Assembly: GCA_027422505.1 (NCBI GenBank)
Contig: JAPQWV010001389.1
Coordinates: 27,652-91,651, forward strand
Direction of reading: 5' to 3'
DNA: 64,000 nucleotides
Source of the DNA: Craterostigma plantagineum
Taxonomy: Eukaryota; Streptophyta; Magnoliopsida; Lamiales; Linderniaceae
The notes under the pieces: model-generated
The model's input: the letters and a program-made list of their open reading frames with translations, nothing else
The model's database searches: none
Told to the model about the DNA's origin: nothing
Shown: piece after piece, positions 1 through 10,330 of the stretch
How the letters are laid out: every line of letters begins with the position of its first letter
How positions within the stretch are numbered: position 1 is the stretch's first letter
Made by a program: the position numbers and the translations under genes

Positions 1-520
1 GAACTTGTTATAGGAAGCTCATTTTAGAGAATTTTGTGGTGTCGATGAAGATCAATGACCTTATTATATAAGATGTTTGATTACAATTTTTGTATTAGAT
101 GATTCCTCTAATTCACATGTATTTTATGCATAAATGTAAGTATTTTTTGCCTGCACTTAAGTAGTTTAGTCTCAATTTAAATATTTTCATGTTGGATTCA
201 AGTACTTGAACTTTTACAAATGTGAACTTGTTCGGAAGCTCATACTAGAGAATTTTGTGGTGTTGATGAAGATCAATGGCCTTATTATGTATGATGTTTG
301 ATTAAAAACAACCATTTTAATATTGGATGATTCTCTCCAATTCACATGTATTTTCTGCATAAATATAAGTATTTCTTGCCTAAATTTAAGTACTTTAGTC
401 TCAATTTAGATATTTTCACGTTGAAGCAAGTACGCGAACTTTTATGAAGGTGAGCTTGTTAGGAAGCTCATTTAGAGAATTTTGCGATGGTGAATGTCGT
501 CATTATTTGTAATGTTCGAT
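1..520. repeat. AT-rich tandem repeat, about 224-bp unit
   Basis: Two full units (about 1-224 and 225-448) and part of a third begin with variants of GAACTTGTTAGGAAGCTCAT followed by AGAGAATTTTG. The units are diverged but align along their length. The array runs off the left edge of the window, so its true size is unknown. No coding potential is seen. Confidence 0.75.
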
Positions 521-603
521 GAAAATCCACTATTTTATACTTAGAATGTTCGCACAAAATCCACCATTTTTTACTTAAAATGCCCGATCGAGATTAGAGT
601 ACT

Positions 604-1495
604 TGATTTTGGAACAAGAATATTGATATTTATGAATTCGATGGAAAATTCCGAAATAGTGACCAAAAATACCTGATTTCACGATAAAAACACCGTTATG
701 TATGCACAAAATATATGGGGCGAGTCGTCGAAGACTAAAATGGTTGGTTTTCACAAGAAGCTTTATCATGTTAATGATATCGATATCACAAATAAGAAAA
801 ATGAGCTTTCTCGCAACTTTTCATTCTAACTAAGTCGGTTGCCTGAATTCGATCGTAAAATACCTAAATCATGACAGATAATACCTGATTTCAGGAAAAA
901 AGTACCAATATGTATGTTAACGAAGTACATATCAATTACGGCTACATCTAAAGCTAAATGTTTAGTTTTCATAAAAGATCTATCATTGAATGTATATTAA
1001 TAATCACAAACACAAAAAGAGGTTTTCCCACAACTTTTCATTTTAACTAAGTCGATACTTGATTTCGATGGTAAAATACCTAAATCGTGACAAAAAATAC
1101 CTGATTCAGGGCCCAAAGCACCGGTATTTGTGAGCGAAATACATGTCATTGGGGCTATACATCTAAAGCTAAAATGTTTAGTTTTCATAGAAAGATCTAT
1201 TGTTGAATGCATATTAATCATCAAACACAAAAAAGGTTTTCCCACAACTTTCCATTTTAATTATGTCAGATACTTGATTTTGACGGTAAAATACCTAAAT
1301 CGTGACAAAAAATGCCCGATTCAGGGGCCAAAGTACCGATATTTGTGAACGAAATACATGTCATTGGGGCTATACATCTAAAGGTAAAATGTTTAGTTTT
1401 CATAAAGATCTATCATTGAATGTATATTAATAATCACAAACACAAAAAAAGAGTTTTCCCACAAGTTTTCATTTTAACTAAGTCAGATACAAGCT
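604..1495. repeat. AT-rich tandem repeat, about 210-220-bp unit, four copies
   Basis: Units recur near 604, 821, 1039 and 1250, and a partial copy ends near 1490. Each carries the landmarks ATTTTAACTAAGTC, AAAATACCTAAATC, ACATCTAAAGCTAAAATG and CACAAAAAGAGGTTTTCCC in the same order. The last two full units are the most alike. The array stops directly against a copia pol fragment at 1496. Small ORFs in it are by-products of the repeat. Confidence 0.8.
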
Positions 1496-1930
1496 ATGGC
1501 GCTTAGAGCTGGCATGGGAAGGTGTATAATTAGCAGGGATGTGCTGTTCAATGAAGAAGTAATGGCATACAAGACACAGGGGAAAAACAGCCTGAAAACT
1601 AGAATAACAGAGAAGGGTGGTTCTGTGGAATTTGAGGTGGAGCAACCTGCATCGGTTAATGATGGAAGTGCTCAAGAATCTGAACAGAATGAAAACTGGC
1701 TAGGTGAATCAAAGGAGGATCCTAATATAGAAGATGATCAGCAGGGTTACAACCTAGTTAGGGATAAGGTAAGAAGGGAGGTTCGAGCCCCAACTCGATA
1801 TGGCTATGCAGAAAATGTGGCCTATGCAATTGCAACCATGACAGGTGTTAAACTGGGGAAGACTCACTCATATGATCAGAGTATGAAGAGGAAAAAAGCG
1901 GCAAATGGAGGACAACTGAGATGAAGAGGT
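1496..1930 (+). pseudogene. Ty1/copia pol fragment (end of integrase and linker before reverse transcriptase)
   Basis: An open stretch of about 142 codons contains the block RCIISRDVLFNEEVMAYK, typical of the copia integrase C-terminus. It is followed by an acidic linker and then REVRAPTRYGYAENVAYAIA, typical of the segment just before the copia reverse transcriptase. Reverse transcriptase and RNase H should follow but are absent: within about 160 bp the sequence reaches what looks like a polypurine tract and an LTR. This is therefore the remnant of an internally deleted + strand copia element. The 5' part of pol is also missing, replaced by the upstream tandem array. Confidence 0.75.
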
Positions 1931-2088
1931 TGACTCAGGGGTGATCTCAGGTGATGAAACAGTCAAGCAAGGCTTAGGCATAAATTCCAGATTGTGTCTG
2001 AACTTTGATGACTGTGTAAAGCTTCTCTGAGTACAGCGGAAGGTAGACCAAGAATGAGGGACAAAGATTTGACTTTGAGGTGGAGAAT

Positions 2089-2598
2089 TGCGTGGAGCAA
2101 AGATCAAACTTGTTGCTCAGCTCCATAACGAAGGAATTAGCAAGTTTGGTTTGCTGGAAATACAACAGAATCGAGCTTGGTCAGTAAGCTGAAGTCGTCG
2201 ATGCACTGATGAAGAAATTGCTGAAAGTTAAAACGCATAAGCTAGCAACATTTCTAATAAGAGCTCGTTGGATAGTTAGAAAAGCGTCAACAAGATTTCT
2301 TAGAATTAAAAGGAGCAGCGCACGGCGGGAGATATACTGTTCATCTTCTCTTTCGTTTTCAAGGAGTAACAGAAAATAGTTGAGTAGAAGCTATGTAATC
2401 TCTCTCAAAATAATAAAAAGCTTGTTCATGGTCCCGTGGAGTAGATCGAAAGATCGAACCACGTGAACTTCTTGTTTCCAATTTTCATTTGCCGTTTTCT
2501 CGTAAAGATTCGCATATACAACATAATCCGAGAATCCGATTCAATCACACGAAATCATTAGAGGTACATTTGGGTAATTTCGGTATGATTCTTCAACA
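2089..2598 (+). repeat. Probable copia 3' LTR
   Basis: A purine-rich stretch (GAGGTGGAGAATTG, about 2077-2090) looks like a polypurine tract and leads into TGCGTGGAGCAAAG. The segment ends near 2598 in TTCTTCAACA, roughly complementary to a TGTTGGAG-type LTR start. Inside are a CT-rich stretch, an AATAAAA signal near 2410 and a paired motif around GATCGAAAGATCGAACCAC. The length of about 510 bp fits a copia LTR. No second copy is in the window, so both ends are inferred. Confidence 0.5.
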
Positions 2599-2925
2599 CT
2601 AACCCAACATAGGAGGTAAGGATCCAAACAAATAATGAGATTACAATTTGATTAACTTTGGTAGAAGATCAGCACCATGCCTGAGAATCTGCTAGTATCA
2701 AAATCGAAACATATTAGAGTTTCTTAAGAAAATGACAATAACCTATGCATCTTGATAACGTCTAGCAAGAAATGTTGTGAGCACCCGTCATCTTTGCTTG
2801 CTTCCTTTCCTACAAACCTTTCAACACTTATACAAATTGACAAAAATAAATTGAAACCAAATTTCAACTCAAATCGCCTCAGTAATATTGTTTGAGTAAA
2901 ATTTAGCACAAAGAATGTTAGTATT
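2599..2925. other. Unassigned spacer
   Basis: About 330 bp of AT-rich sequence lies between the copia remnant and LTR A. I see no ORF, RNA gene or repeat in it. Confidence 0.5.
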
Positions 2926-3580
2926 TGATAGGGGTGACTTTTGAGCCAGCATTCCTCCTAACCTAACTACCTGCAGAGGGTATATTTTAGGATAAAGGTG
3001 CAGGTAAGAGGGAGAGCTAGAAACCAAAGTCCTCGTACGGAAAAAGTACAAGTGGCGCGTGCAATAAAATAGTTTGAGCGGGTAACGTGAAGTGTAGCCG
3101 ACCAAGGGACACGTGGAAGGCAGTGAGTGGCTGGCATTATAATCAAGAAGGAGGACCGCCAGTCTGACAATAGTACACCTGCAACTGTTGTCTCTCCTAG
3201 GCTGTACCAGAACTATAGTCAAGTGGTTCCAAAGGACAGCCAGCTGGAAAGTAAGGGACCAAACGGATATATGGAAGAAAGGGAATCAGATTCCATCAAG
3301 ACTCAACACAATACACTTCAACACTTAGATATTTTCTCCTGTAATTATCTTATTCACCATTAATGCACTGTAACGAGAGAAGTGAGCTCGAGTGTGTTGT
3401 GAATAGTAGATACCATTTTCTGCGGCCCGTGGATGTAGGACACCTCCGAACCACGTAAATCTTCATCTCTTTTGGCATTAACATACAGATGTTAACACAC
3501 ACCAAAACATCCGACATAGTCTGTTTCACCCATCCTATTTCCCGGATCAAATCTTGTTGATCGGGGTCATACCCGCATCA
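2926..3580 (+). repeat. LTR A, gypsy X/Y/Z family
   Basis: It starts TGATAGGGGTGAC and ends TTGATCGGGGTCATACCCGC-ATCA, the same termini as LTR B (14221-14842) and LTR C (40996-41612). It shares their internal block around CCCGTGGATGTAGGA and GAACCACGTAAATCTT. Unlike LTR B it is not followed by a primer-binding site: an antisense ORF begins within about 60 bp, so the PBS and leader have been lost. It is the best candidate for the 5' LTR of element X because the gag-pol remnant downstream has the same orientation. No matching target duplication was found. Confidence 0.85.
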
Positions 3581-3638
3581 AAAAGCAAGAAGCCACGTGT
3601 CCCTCTCAATCCAACCATTCCAAGTTTGCCCCCTTTAC

Positions 3639-4358
3639 CTATAAAGGGCGTGAGTGGATCGCCGACCGTCGCGCCAAGAAAGCAGCAGAGCAGCGGGGCA
3701 TATCAGCAAGCCAAAAGTTGGGATTTGGAGCTGCCTCTAGATCTCCCGGGAAGGTCGAGGGAGCACTCATGGCGGCCATAACTGCATCTAGGGTGGAATT
3801 TGGTTCGCGACTAGCAGTGAAACCCCCTAGGAAGTAATGCTGCATGTAGGGCACGAAGTCAATCAGAGAGGAAGTATCCTTCAGGTAGCCCATGCGCTAG
3901 CGCTGGCTTAGCCGAGAGATGAATTCCTGACCAAAAGGAGTGGCTAGGAAATACTTTTGAAGGAGCTGGATCCCTTCCAGCTTACCAACAACACTCATTT
4001 CCTCCGCCTCACTTGCAAAGGCTTGCTCCAGGGCAGCCTTGAGGGTCTTCTTCTTCTCTGCCAACAGGTCCCCAGCTTTGCGTTTAACCAAGGCTTCTTG
4101 CTCCTCTAAAAGCCGGCTCAGAAGGGGCGCGAACTCATTTTCTTTAGCAGCAAGAGCAGCTGCATTCTCCGCTTCCACCTCTCTAAGACGAGCCTCTTTC
4201 TCCTGCTTTTCTTTCTCAAGTTCTTTCTCTAACCTGGCAATCTCCAGGTTTCGTTTCCTCACTGTCTCATACACATAGAGGTCGATGAGCGCAGTACCTC
4301 CAGACCCTAAGCCCCAATCAGAGGTCGCCGAAAGGAGGTGAGACAGCATAAACGACAA
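3639..4358 (-). CDS. Antisense coiled-coil ORF of element X (one in-frame TAG)
   Basis: The ORF reads against gag-pol. It has 153 codons (4358 to 3900), then one TAG (3897-3899), then 85 more codons in the same frame to 3639. Residues about 30-110 are rich in E, K, A and L with heptad-like spacing, so a long coiled coil is likely (for example RLEKELEKEKQEKEARLREV). The C-terminal part contains HYFLGGF and NPNFWL. Relatives occur in Y (19592-19852) and Z (38258-38681), where AAKENE, LLAE and HYFLGGF are conserved though the frames are broken. Antisense extra ORFs are known in Tat-lineage gypsy elements, but the function is unknown. The ATG at 4358 is the first in frame and not proven. The TAG may be a recent nonsense mutation. 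Confidence 0.6.
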
Positions 4359-4606
4359 CTAGAACGGCCAGAAGTATGTCAGAAAAAGGAAGGAGGAAAC
4401 AAACGAAGGAAAAAGTAGAGGTAGAAATCACCTGGGCCCAATGATAAGAAGCCAACTCAGTTACTTGGGAATCAGACCTGCCGTGGACCGTTCGTTGTTG
4501 TTCGATTGGCACAAGGGTCAGAATGAGATGTGAGTACGCTGGGTAGTGATAACGAAGAAGGCAGACCATTTGTGTCCGTTCGAAGATAAGGCAAAGAAGG
4601 CATACC
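4359..4606. other. Spacer between antisense ORF and gag of X
   Basis: About 250 bp between the start of the antisense ORF and the first gag ATG at 4607 on the opposite strand. The two coding regions diverge from here, so promoters for either could lie in this spacer. No clear TATA box was seen. Confidence 0.4.
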
Positions 4607-6050
4607 ATGATGGTGGAACAGCTGGATTTGCTGGTGAAGAACGCGGTAGATACTGCTATAACCGCTAAGAAGACGAGGAACAAAGGCAAGCAGAAGCAGC
4701 CCTTATTTGCTCAAGGCAAGACCTCAGATGGGCATGTCTCAGAATGGACGGAGACCGTAGGAGAGAATGCGATGGCTGCGGAAGAGACCTTACATCACCA
4801 ACCAAAAATGGACCCGCCCCGGAGAGAGGTTGCCCAAGCAGGAAGGAACGGGGGGCTGCTAACATCACCTCTCAGACGAAGTGATGAACATCTCAGAGGA
4901 TTTCATGGAGGGACAAGGCCAATTAATCTGAGGGAGGAAGCACCTCCGGCGACCGTAGCTAGTGGATGCAGGGCAAAGGAAATAGGAAGGTCGGTGAACG
5001 AGGAACAGAAGTGAGGAGCTATGAGCGAAAGGGGATAGGAGATTAGGAGGCAGATGTCTGACCTGCGAAAAGTAGTGGCGGAGATGCAAAATAAAGCAAC
5101 CAGGCCGCATCCCCGAGGAATGCATCAAGCCGGCACACCTTTCGCTAAGGGGCTGTTGGAGGGAGAATTATCGCTTAACTTTAAGCAGCTGCCGTACGAA
5201 TATGATGGTACTACAGATCCGGAGGACTATGTTTTGAGTTTCAAGAACACTATCTTGTTACACAACTTTTCGAAGGGGTAAAGTGTACGGTTTTTCTAAC
5301 AACGTTGGTGCGAGCAGCCCAACAATGGTTCAACCAGCCAGAACCGGAGGTTATCCATTCATTCGAGGAGTTCCAGGAGATGTTCGTCAACCAGTTCGCT
5401 AGCACTCAGAAACCCCCTAACTCCGACATGTCCTTGTTTCAAGTCAAACAACGACCGGATGAGAGCCTCCGATCTTATATCAGAAGATTTAACGTGGCAG
5501 CTCTAGAGGTACCCTCCGCAACTACTTCCGTTAAAATTAATGTTTTGGTTCATGGTTTGCAGGTTGGCGATTCTTTGCATCGCTTTCCAAGAAGCCGCCG
5601 CAAACATTTGATGAGCTGCTAGGTAGGGCAGACAAATACATAAATCTGGAGGAAAGCAAGCTAGCAAAGTTTCGATACGCGACGCCTAGGACGTTCCCGA
5701 AGAGATAAATCCAGGACCAGAGCCGGAACAGGGAGGGTATCAGGTCCGCTCGCCCCGGTAATCAGAAGACCTATGCAGGGCAGAGGAAACAATTTCCCTC
5801 CCAAGTACCAAAGATATACCCCTTTACGAACGAGCCTGGAGGAGGTGTTAGCTGTGGTGTCAAGGCATCCAGATATCAGATACGCTCGAGTAAACCGTGA
5901 GCACCATCGAAACCTGCGTCAGGACTCTTTTGCCGTTTCCATAATGAGTATGGGCATTATACCAACGCTTGCATGCATCTGAAGAACGAGATAGAAAGGC
6001 TCATAAAGGCAGGACACTCAAGGAATTCATATACCGTGACCGAGCACCAG
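4607..6050 (+). pseudogene. gag of element X, broken
   Basis: The N-terminal part (4607-5011) is hydrophilic. The same frame resumes after two stops (TGA 5012-5014, TAG 5036-5038) and holds FKQLPYEYDGTTDPEDYVLS, the usual entry to the gypsy capsid domain. A one-base shift near 5275 leads into AAQQWF and SLRSYIRRFN (5305-5622), the core of the Retrotrans_gag domain. Another shift near 5575 is followed by a segment ending in a zinc-finger-like CxFH, YGHYTNAC, LKNEIERLIKAG pattern (about 5930-6020). At least four disablements mean no Gag can be made from this copy. The product would form the retrotransposon particle. Confidence 0.85.
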
Positions 6051-6700
6051 GCCAACCAGTGCAACCTAGGGATAAGGAGGGCCCGGGACAAGACAAGGGG
6101 AAACAGCCTATGCTGGAGTCTATTCGGTCAGGGCCCAGCCAACAACGAGCCCACATCCTCATCATAGTTGGGGGTCCAGAGTGTGGAGACTCGCACAGAG
6201 CTCGGAAGTTGTATGCTCAGATTGGAAGAAGTGGGAACATTAAGGCCGGAAGCAGCCTAGTAGGTCAGATGGAAACCACCAGAAATATCCAATTTGGGGC
6301 AAAGGACAAAGTCGATGTGGTGCGACCTCATAATGATGCCATGGTAATTACCACGGACGTGGTAGGATACAACGTGTTGCAGGTATTTATAGACGGAGGG
6401 AGCTCCGCAGATGTCATATTCTTAGGCTGTTTTAAGCAAATGAAGTTAGGAACAGAGCTGAGGCGGTGGCCACTTCCTTACACGAATTTGGTGGAGCTGA
6501 CATTCAGCCCTTGGGACAAGTTACGCTCCCTGTAGGGTTAGGTGAGGATCCCAAGTGGGTGGTAAGAATGGTCAACTTTTTAGTGGTTGACGCAATTTTC
6601 TGCTACAATGTCATACTGGGAGATCCAACCATTAACGGGTTTAGGGCAGTGCCGTCAACCTACCACCTGAAGATCAAGTTTTCGGTAGGTGATCAGGTGG
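6051..6700 (+). pseudogene. Aspartic protease region of element X, broken
   Basis: After the zinc-finger-like region the frame at 5969-6535 contains HILIIVGGPECGD and RKLYAQ, then PHNDAMVITTDV and VFIDGGSSADVIF. The last block is the retropepsin active site, but the expected D-T/S-G reads D-G-G (Asp at 6392-6394), which should abolish activity. A frameshift near 6490 moves the reading to the frame of the 6466 ORF, where GQVTLPVGLG and NVILGDPTING complete the protease fold. A substituted active site together with frameshifts fits long decay. Confidence 0.8.
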
Positions 6701-7400
6701 GAGAAGTTTCAGGAGACCAGGTAAGCTCTCGTCGATGTTATGCAGATGAGGTCAAGATGGTAACGGGCAGTAACGAGAAAGGTGGAGGTGAGGTTAAGCA
6801 GGCAAAACATATGAGAATAGACGGAGAAGTAGGAGAACCCGCACGACTGCAGCCTCAACCCAATGAGGAGCTGATGACGGTGGAGCTATACCCAGGAAAG
6901 GAAGGTTTCGCTACACAGGTAGGAACGAAGATGGACAAGGAAACATCATCACAGTTGGTCGACTGTCTGAGGCGGAATGCTGATCTATTTGCTTTCTCGC
7001 CTACGGATATGACTGGGGTAGATCCACAGATAGCTATGTATTATCTGAACATAATCCCGGGAAGCCACCCAGTGAAACAACGACTTCGACAATTTGGGGC
7101 TGAGAGAGATCAGGGCATCAAAACCGATGTGGAAAAGTTGCTTAAAGCTGGACACATCAGGGAAGTGCAGTTCCCTTCCTGGTTGAACGTTGTCATTGTC
7201 AAAAAGGGAAATAGTTCTTGGAGAATGTGCTTGGATTTTCGAGATCTCAACAAGGCTTGTCCCAAGGACCATTACCCCCTGTCCATGATAGATCAGTTGG
7301 TTGATTCCATGTCTGGGTGTGAGATGCTGAGCATGATGGACGCCTATCAAGGATACCACCAGATCAAGCTCAACCCGGACGACGTAGGTAAGGTTTGCTT
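6466..7400 (+). pseudogene. Reverse transcriptase of element X, first half
   Basis: An open frame to the V insertion point carries the end of protease, a linker, then the reverse transcriptase fingers and palm: KLLKAGHIREVQFPSWLNVV, WRMCLDFRDLNKACPKDHYP and MMDAYQGYHQI (the first catalytic Asp is in this last block). It ends in GKVCF, where V is inserted after TGCTT (7396-7400). The continuation starts at 13692. Matches to the gypsy reverse transcriptase are clear and this segment has no internal stop. A short artificial extension into the V LTR (to 7413) is not part of the gene. Confidence 0.9.
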
Positions 7401-8986
7401 TGATAAGTTATGATTTTATACATATTATATGCCCCGTAAAAGCCTACTTTCGATCAATATTTACTAGAATATATTTGGATATCTTATGTTGAGTGCGTAT
7501 TTCGTGTTCTACAGATCGAATCGAAATAAACAATAATAGCAGCAGCAAAATCAAAATGAAGCCACCAAAAGAGACCTTGTAGCCCACAAAAAGTCAAGTT
7601 ATATTCATGGAGCAATTATAAACCGTATGATTTAAAGTGAGGGGACCCTCAACAGACAATGGGATGCCTTAGGGTTGTAAAATGAAGACTTTGGCATCAT
7701 TATGAGTAAAAGCCAGACAAACGAAGACACAATCATGCATGCGGGGCATTTAATATTCAGAAGACAATAATGCATGCAAAGCTGCGCATAATGACCCACC
7801 CAATATGACTAATGGACAAGAAAATAAAGCGTCGAGTTTTATTATTTATATACCCGTCGAGAGATCAGAAGGGGGGAGAGAGAGCTGCTTAAAAAGAACA
7901 CGCTGCCAAGAAATATTGAGGGAAGCTAAGGCCACATATACGATCAAGCAGGCAGCTCCCTCATGCCCACGTTAGAAGATAATTCGAAGCAGAAAGCTCC
8001 AGACTTCACAAAGCTTTCAACGCTCACACCAACCCGCGAAGCAGCCACCTCTTGCAACAATTTACGGCTGGTAACGAAGCTTGGGAGTAGAGAAACGAGC
8101 CCTGAGGGTCCATGGCGTTTCTTCGCTCACATCACGGAGACTCCGAGGGAACACGACGTGACTCGCTCATCGTGATAAGAGAAGTTTTATTATTTTACGT
8201 TTCCGTTTATTGTTTACGTTGAATACGTTGTTTTCACCATTTAATATGTTAGCTTAAGTTTATATGTGATTGAGGCTGTGTTAGGCCGTGTTATGACTAT
8301 GTGATAATGCATTTTTATTATATTTGATCATATTAATCGAGTTATGTGCACTATATTTGGGATTAATCTTGCATGTGTCTGATCAACATATTCATGATAT
8401 TTGATTGGTTTATGAGACGGACAAAGTGATTAGACCGGTTAGAACGATAATATAGAGCACCACGACTTAAAACCGACTAGAGATGGAATTCGGTTTCGTA
8501 CGTGTGGTTTCCGAGATCTTTGGCGCCGAAAGCGTTTAAACTCGGGGAATCTCACAAACATTAAATGCATGCATGGAAACTATAGTCATATAGACATATA
8601 GGGATTGGTTCTCTATCGCATATGATCTTTATTGCGGGACAAACGAGTAGCGATTATTTTAGGAAATTCTACCTTAACTGAACTCATATTGATTATTTAT
8701 GATTAACTGTGTGAAGACGTAGAGTAATGCGTGCCGAACACGCGCCTTGATCACCTTGTCATCAATCGTCTATTTGCTTTAGTTGTTTATTTGCGCTTTT
8801 ATCTGGTTTGAATATTTTTAATATCAAAAATCATAAAATACCTTTAAAATTAGATCTAGTTTAAATTAATTTTCAGAGTAATATCTTAAAATTAATCGAG
8901 TTGTCCTCGTGGATCGATACTTGGACTCATGTCCGTTTTATACTACTTGCACGACCTAGTACACTTGCTAGTATTCGAGCTTGTCA
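7401..8986 (+). repeat. 5' LTR of element V
   Basis: It starts TGATAAGTTATGATTTTATA and ends TTGTCA, and matches 12116-13691. A TATA-like TTTATATACCC lies near 7846, so transcription should start near 7880. It contains a 13-bp stretch (around ACTAGAATATATT, about 7463-7475) that the other LTR lacks. Confidence 0.95.
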
Positions 8987-8993
8987 TGTTTTA

Positions 8994-9010
8994 GGCGCCG
9001 TTGCCGGGGA
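8994..9010 (+). other. Primer-binding site of V (tRNA-Asp type)
   Basis: GGCGCCGTTGCCGGGGA lies 7 bp after the 5' LTR and is complementary to the 3' end of plant tRNA-Asp, the usual primer of Athila-type elements. Confidence 0.9.
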
Positions 9011-9184
9011 CAGCGGTATTATTAATTTTAAGATTTATTCTGATTATTTTAGTTTAGACATTTTATTTTATTTTATTTTTAAAAAATATTAATATTATCA
9101 TCATTATCATTTTTTATTAATATTATTATTGTTATTATTATTATTTCATGTGATACTCTCATCTTTCTCGTTTGTGTTTCACAG

Positions 9185-10330
9185 ATGGAACGATATTTAC
9201 AATATTCTCCCGAATCCTACGAGACATCTGATGATGAATTAGAATGCGACTGGTGTGGGTGTTCGCATCTCACTAGTCAATGCAAGTATAAACCTCTCGG
9301 ATGGTTACGTCGGGCGAGGGGAGAGTTATCAATTTGAAGCACCTGACAACACAAAATTTTGGGATTATCGGTACGAAGATTCTGCGAGAGCATCATAGTC
9401 CGCAAACCATGTACCGCAATTCAACCAGAATTATCCACAAACATGTTATAACGACGCGCACTACTCAGACGATGACGGCTGCTGAGATTATTTCTCGACT
9501 AACGATAACTCATCGCCTCAGAGAGAAAAAGCCACTTGGGAGAAAGCGCTCGAGAGACTGGCTGACCAGGGCCGACAAGCTGAAGAGCGATACCGGATTT
9601 CAAACAACTTTCTCAACACGAGTTCTAAAAGTTTAGCAACGATGAAGAGTTTGGCGTTCCAAAGCTTAAGATTCAGTTTTCGCACTCACGAGCGACACAT
9701 CGACAAATCCAAAAGAGGACACAGAAGCCATTCAGCTGGGCTATGAAACATCACGAGAACCAATGTTGGAACTAAATGAAAATGAAGATGAGATCAAGCC
9801 AGAAAAAAGCCGATCAGCCCGCAGAGGCTACTGTAGATTACATTCCAACAAAGCCGAGCCTTCCGAAAGTCCTCGAGGATATTCTTAGTCATGCGACGTT
9901 GAAAGAAGAACCCGAATCATTTACTGATCAGGAAAATGTCGAGCATATGCATCCAACCAATGAAGCTGTTGTCGAAATTGAGTGGTGTGAGAGTTTAAAG
10001 TTGTTGACTGCGTAGTTCACCAAGAAAATATTGAGGTAACGACAAAAAGCGAGGAATTTGCAGCATACGATTTTGTGGAGAAGAGAAAGATGGAACCAGA
10101 GTGTTTCGATCCGTTTCTACGAGCGGCTACGAATTCATCTGATCATTCGGAGGATATGTTCACGAAAGAATTCACTAAGGCATTGATTATTGTGAATTTT
10201 AACATTATTTGGGATCCAGACGTCGACCTATTGAGGGAGTTCAACGATTGCGACCACACAAAGCTATACCATTCCGAAATTAAACTTCTCTCTAAAAAGC
10301 TAACTCAAGATGTTCAGTACTGCAACTGAA
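9185..10330 (+). pseudogene. Degenerate gag-like region of V
   Basis: The ATG at 9185 opens a 50-codon frame with a zinc-knuckle-like CDWCGCSHLTSQC (CX2CX3HX4C). In the next frame the reading continues with YQFEAPDN and, further on, a stretch rich in Q, N, E and R that resembles the C-terminal part of Athila-type Gag. Two later open pieces (9776-10015 and 10075-10329) are acidic and unassigned. The capsid domain is missing. The region therefore looks like the 3' third of gag, broken by frameshifts, with no pol. I infer it is non-functional as a protein. Confidence 0.55.

Noticed and set aside
4318..4689. 123-codon antisense ORF with a hydrophobic start
   Set aside because: It overlaps gag of X on the other strand, has no counterpart in Y or Z, and is not continuous with the antisense coiled-coil ORF.
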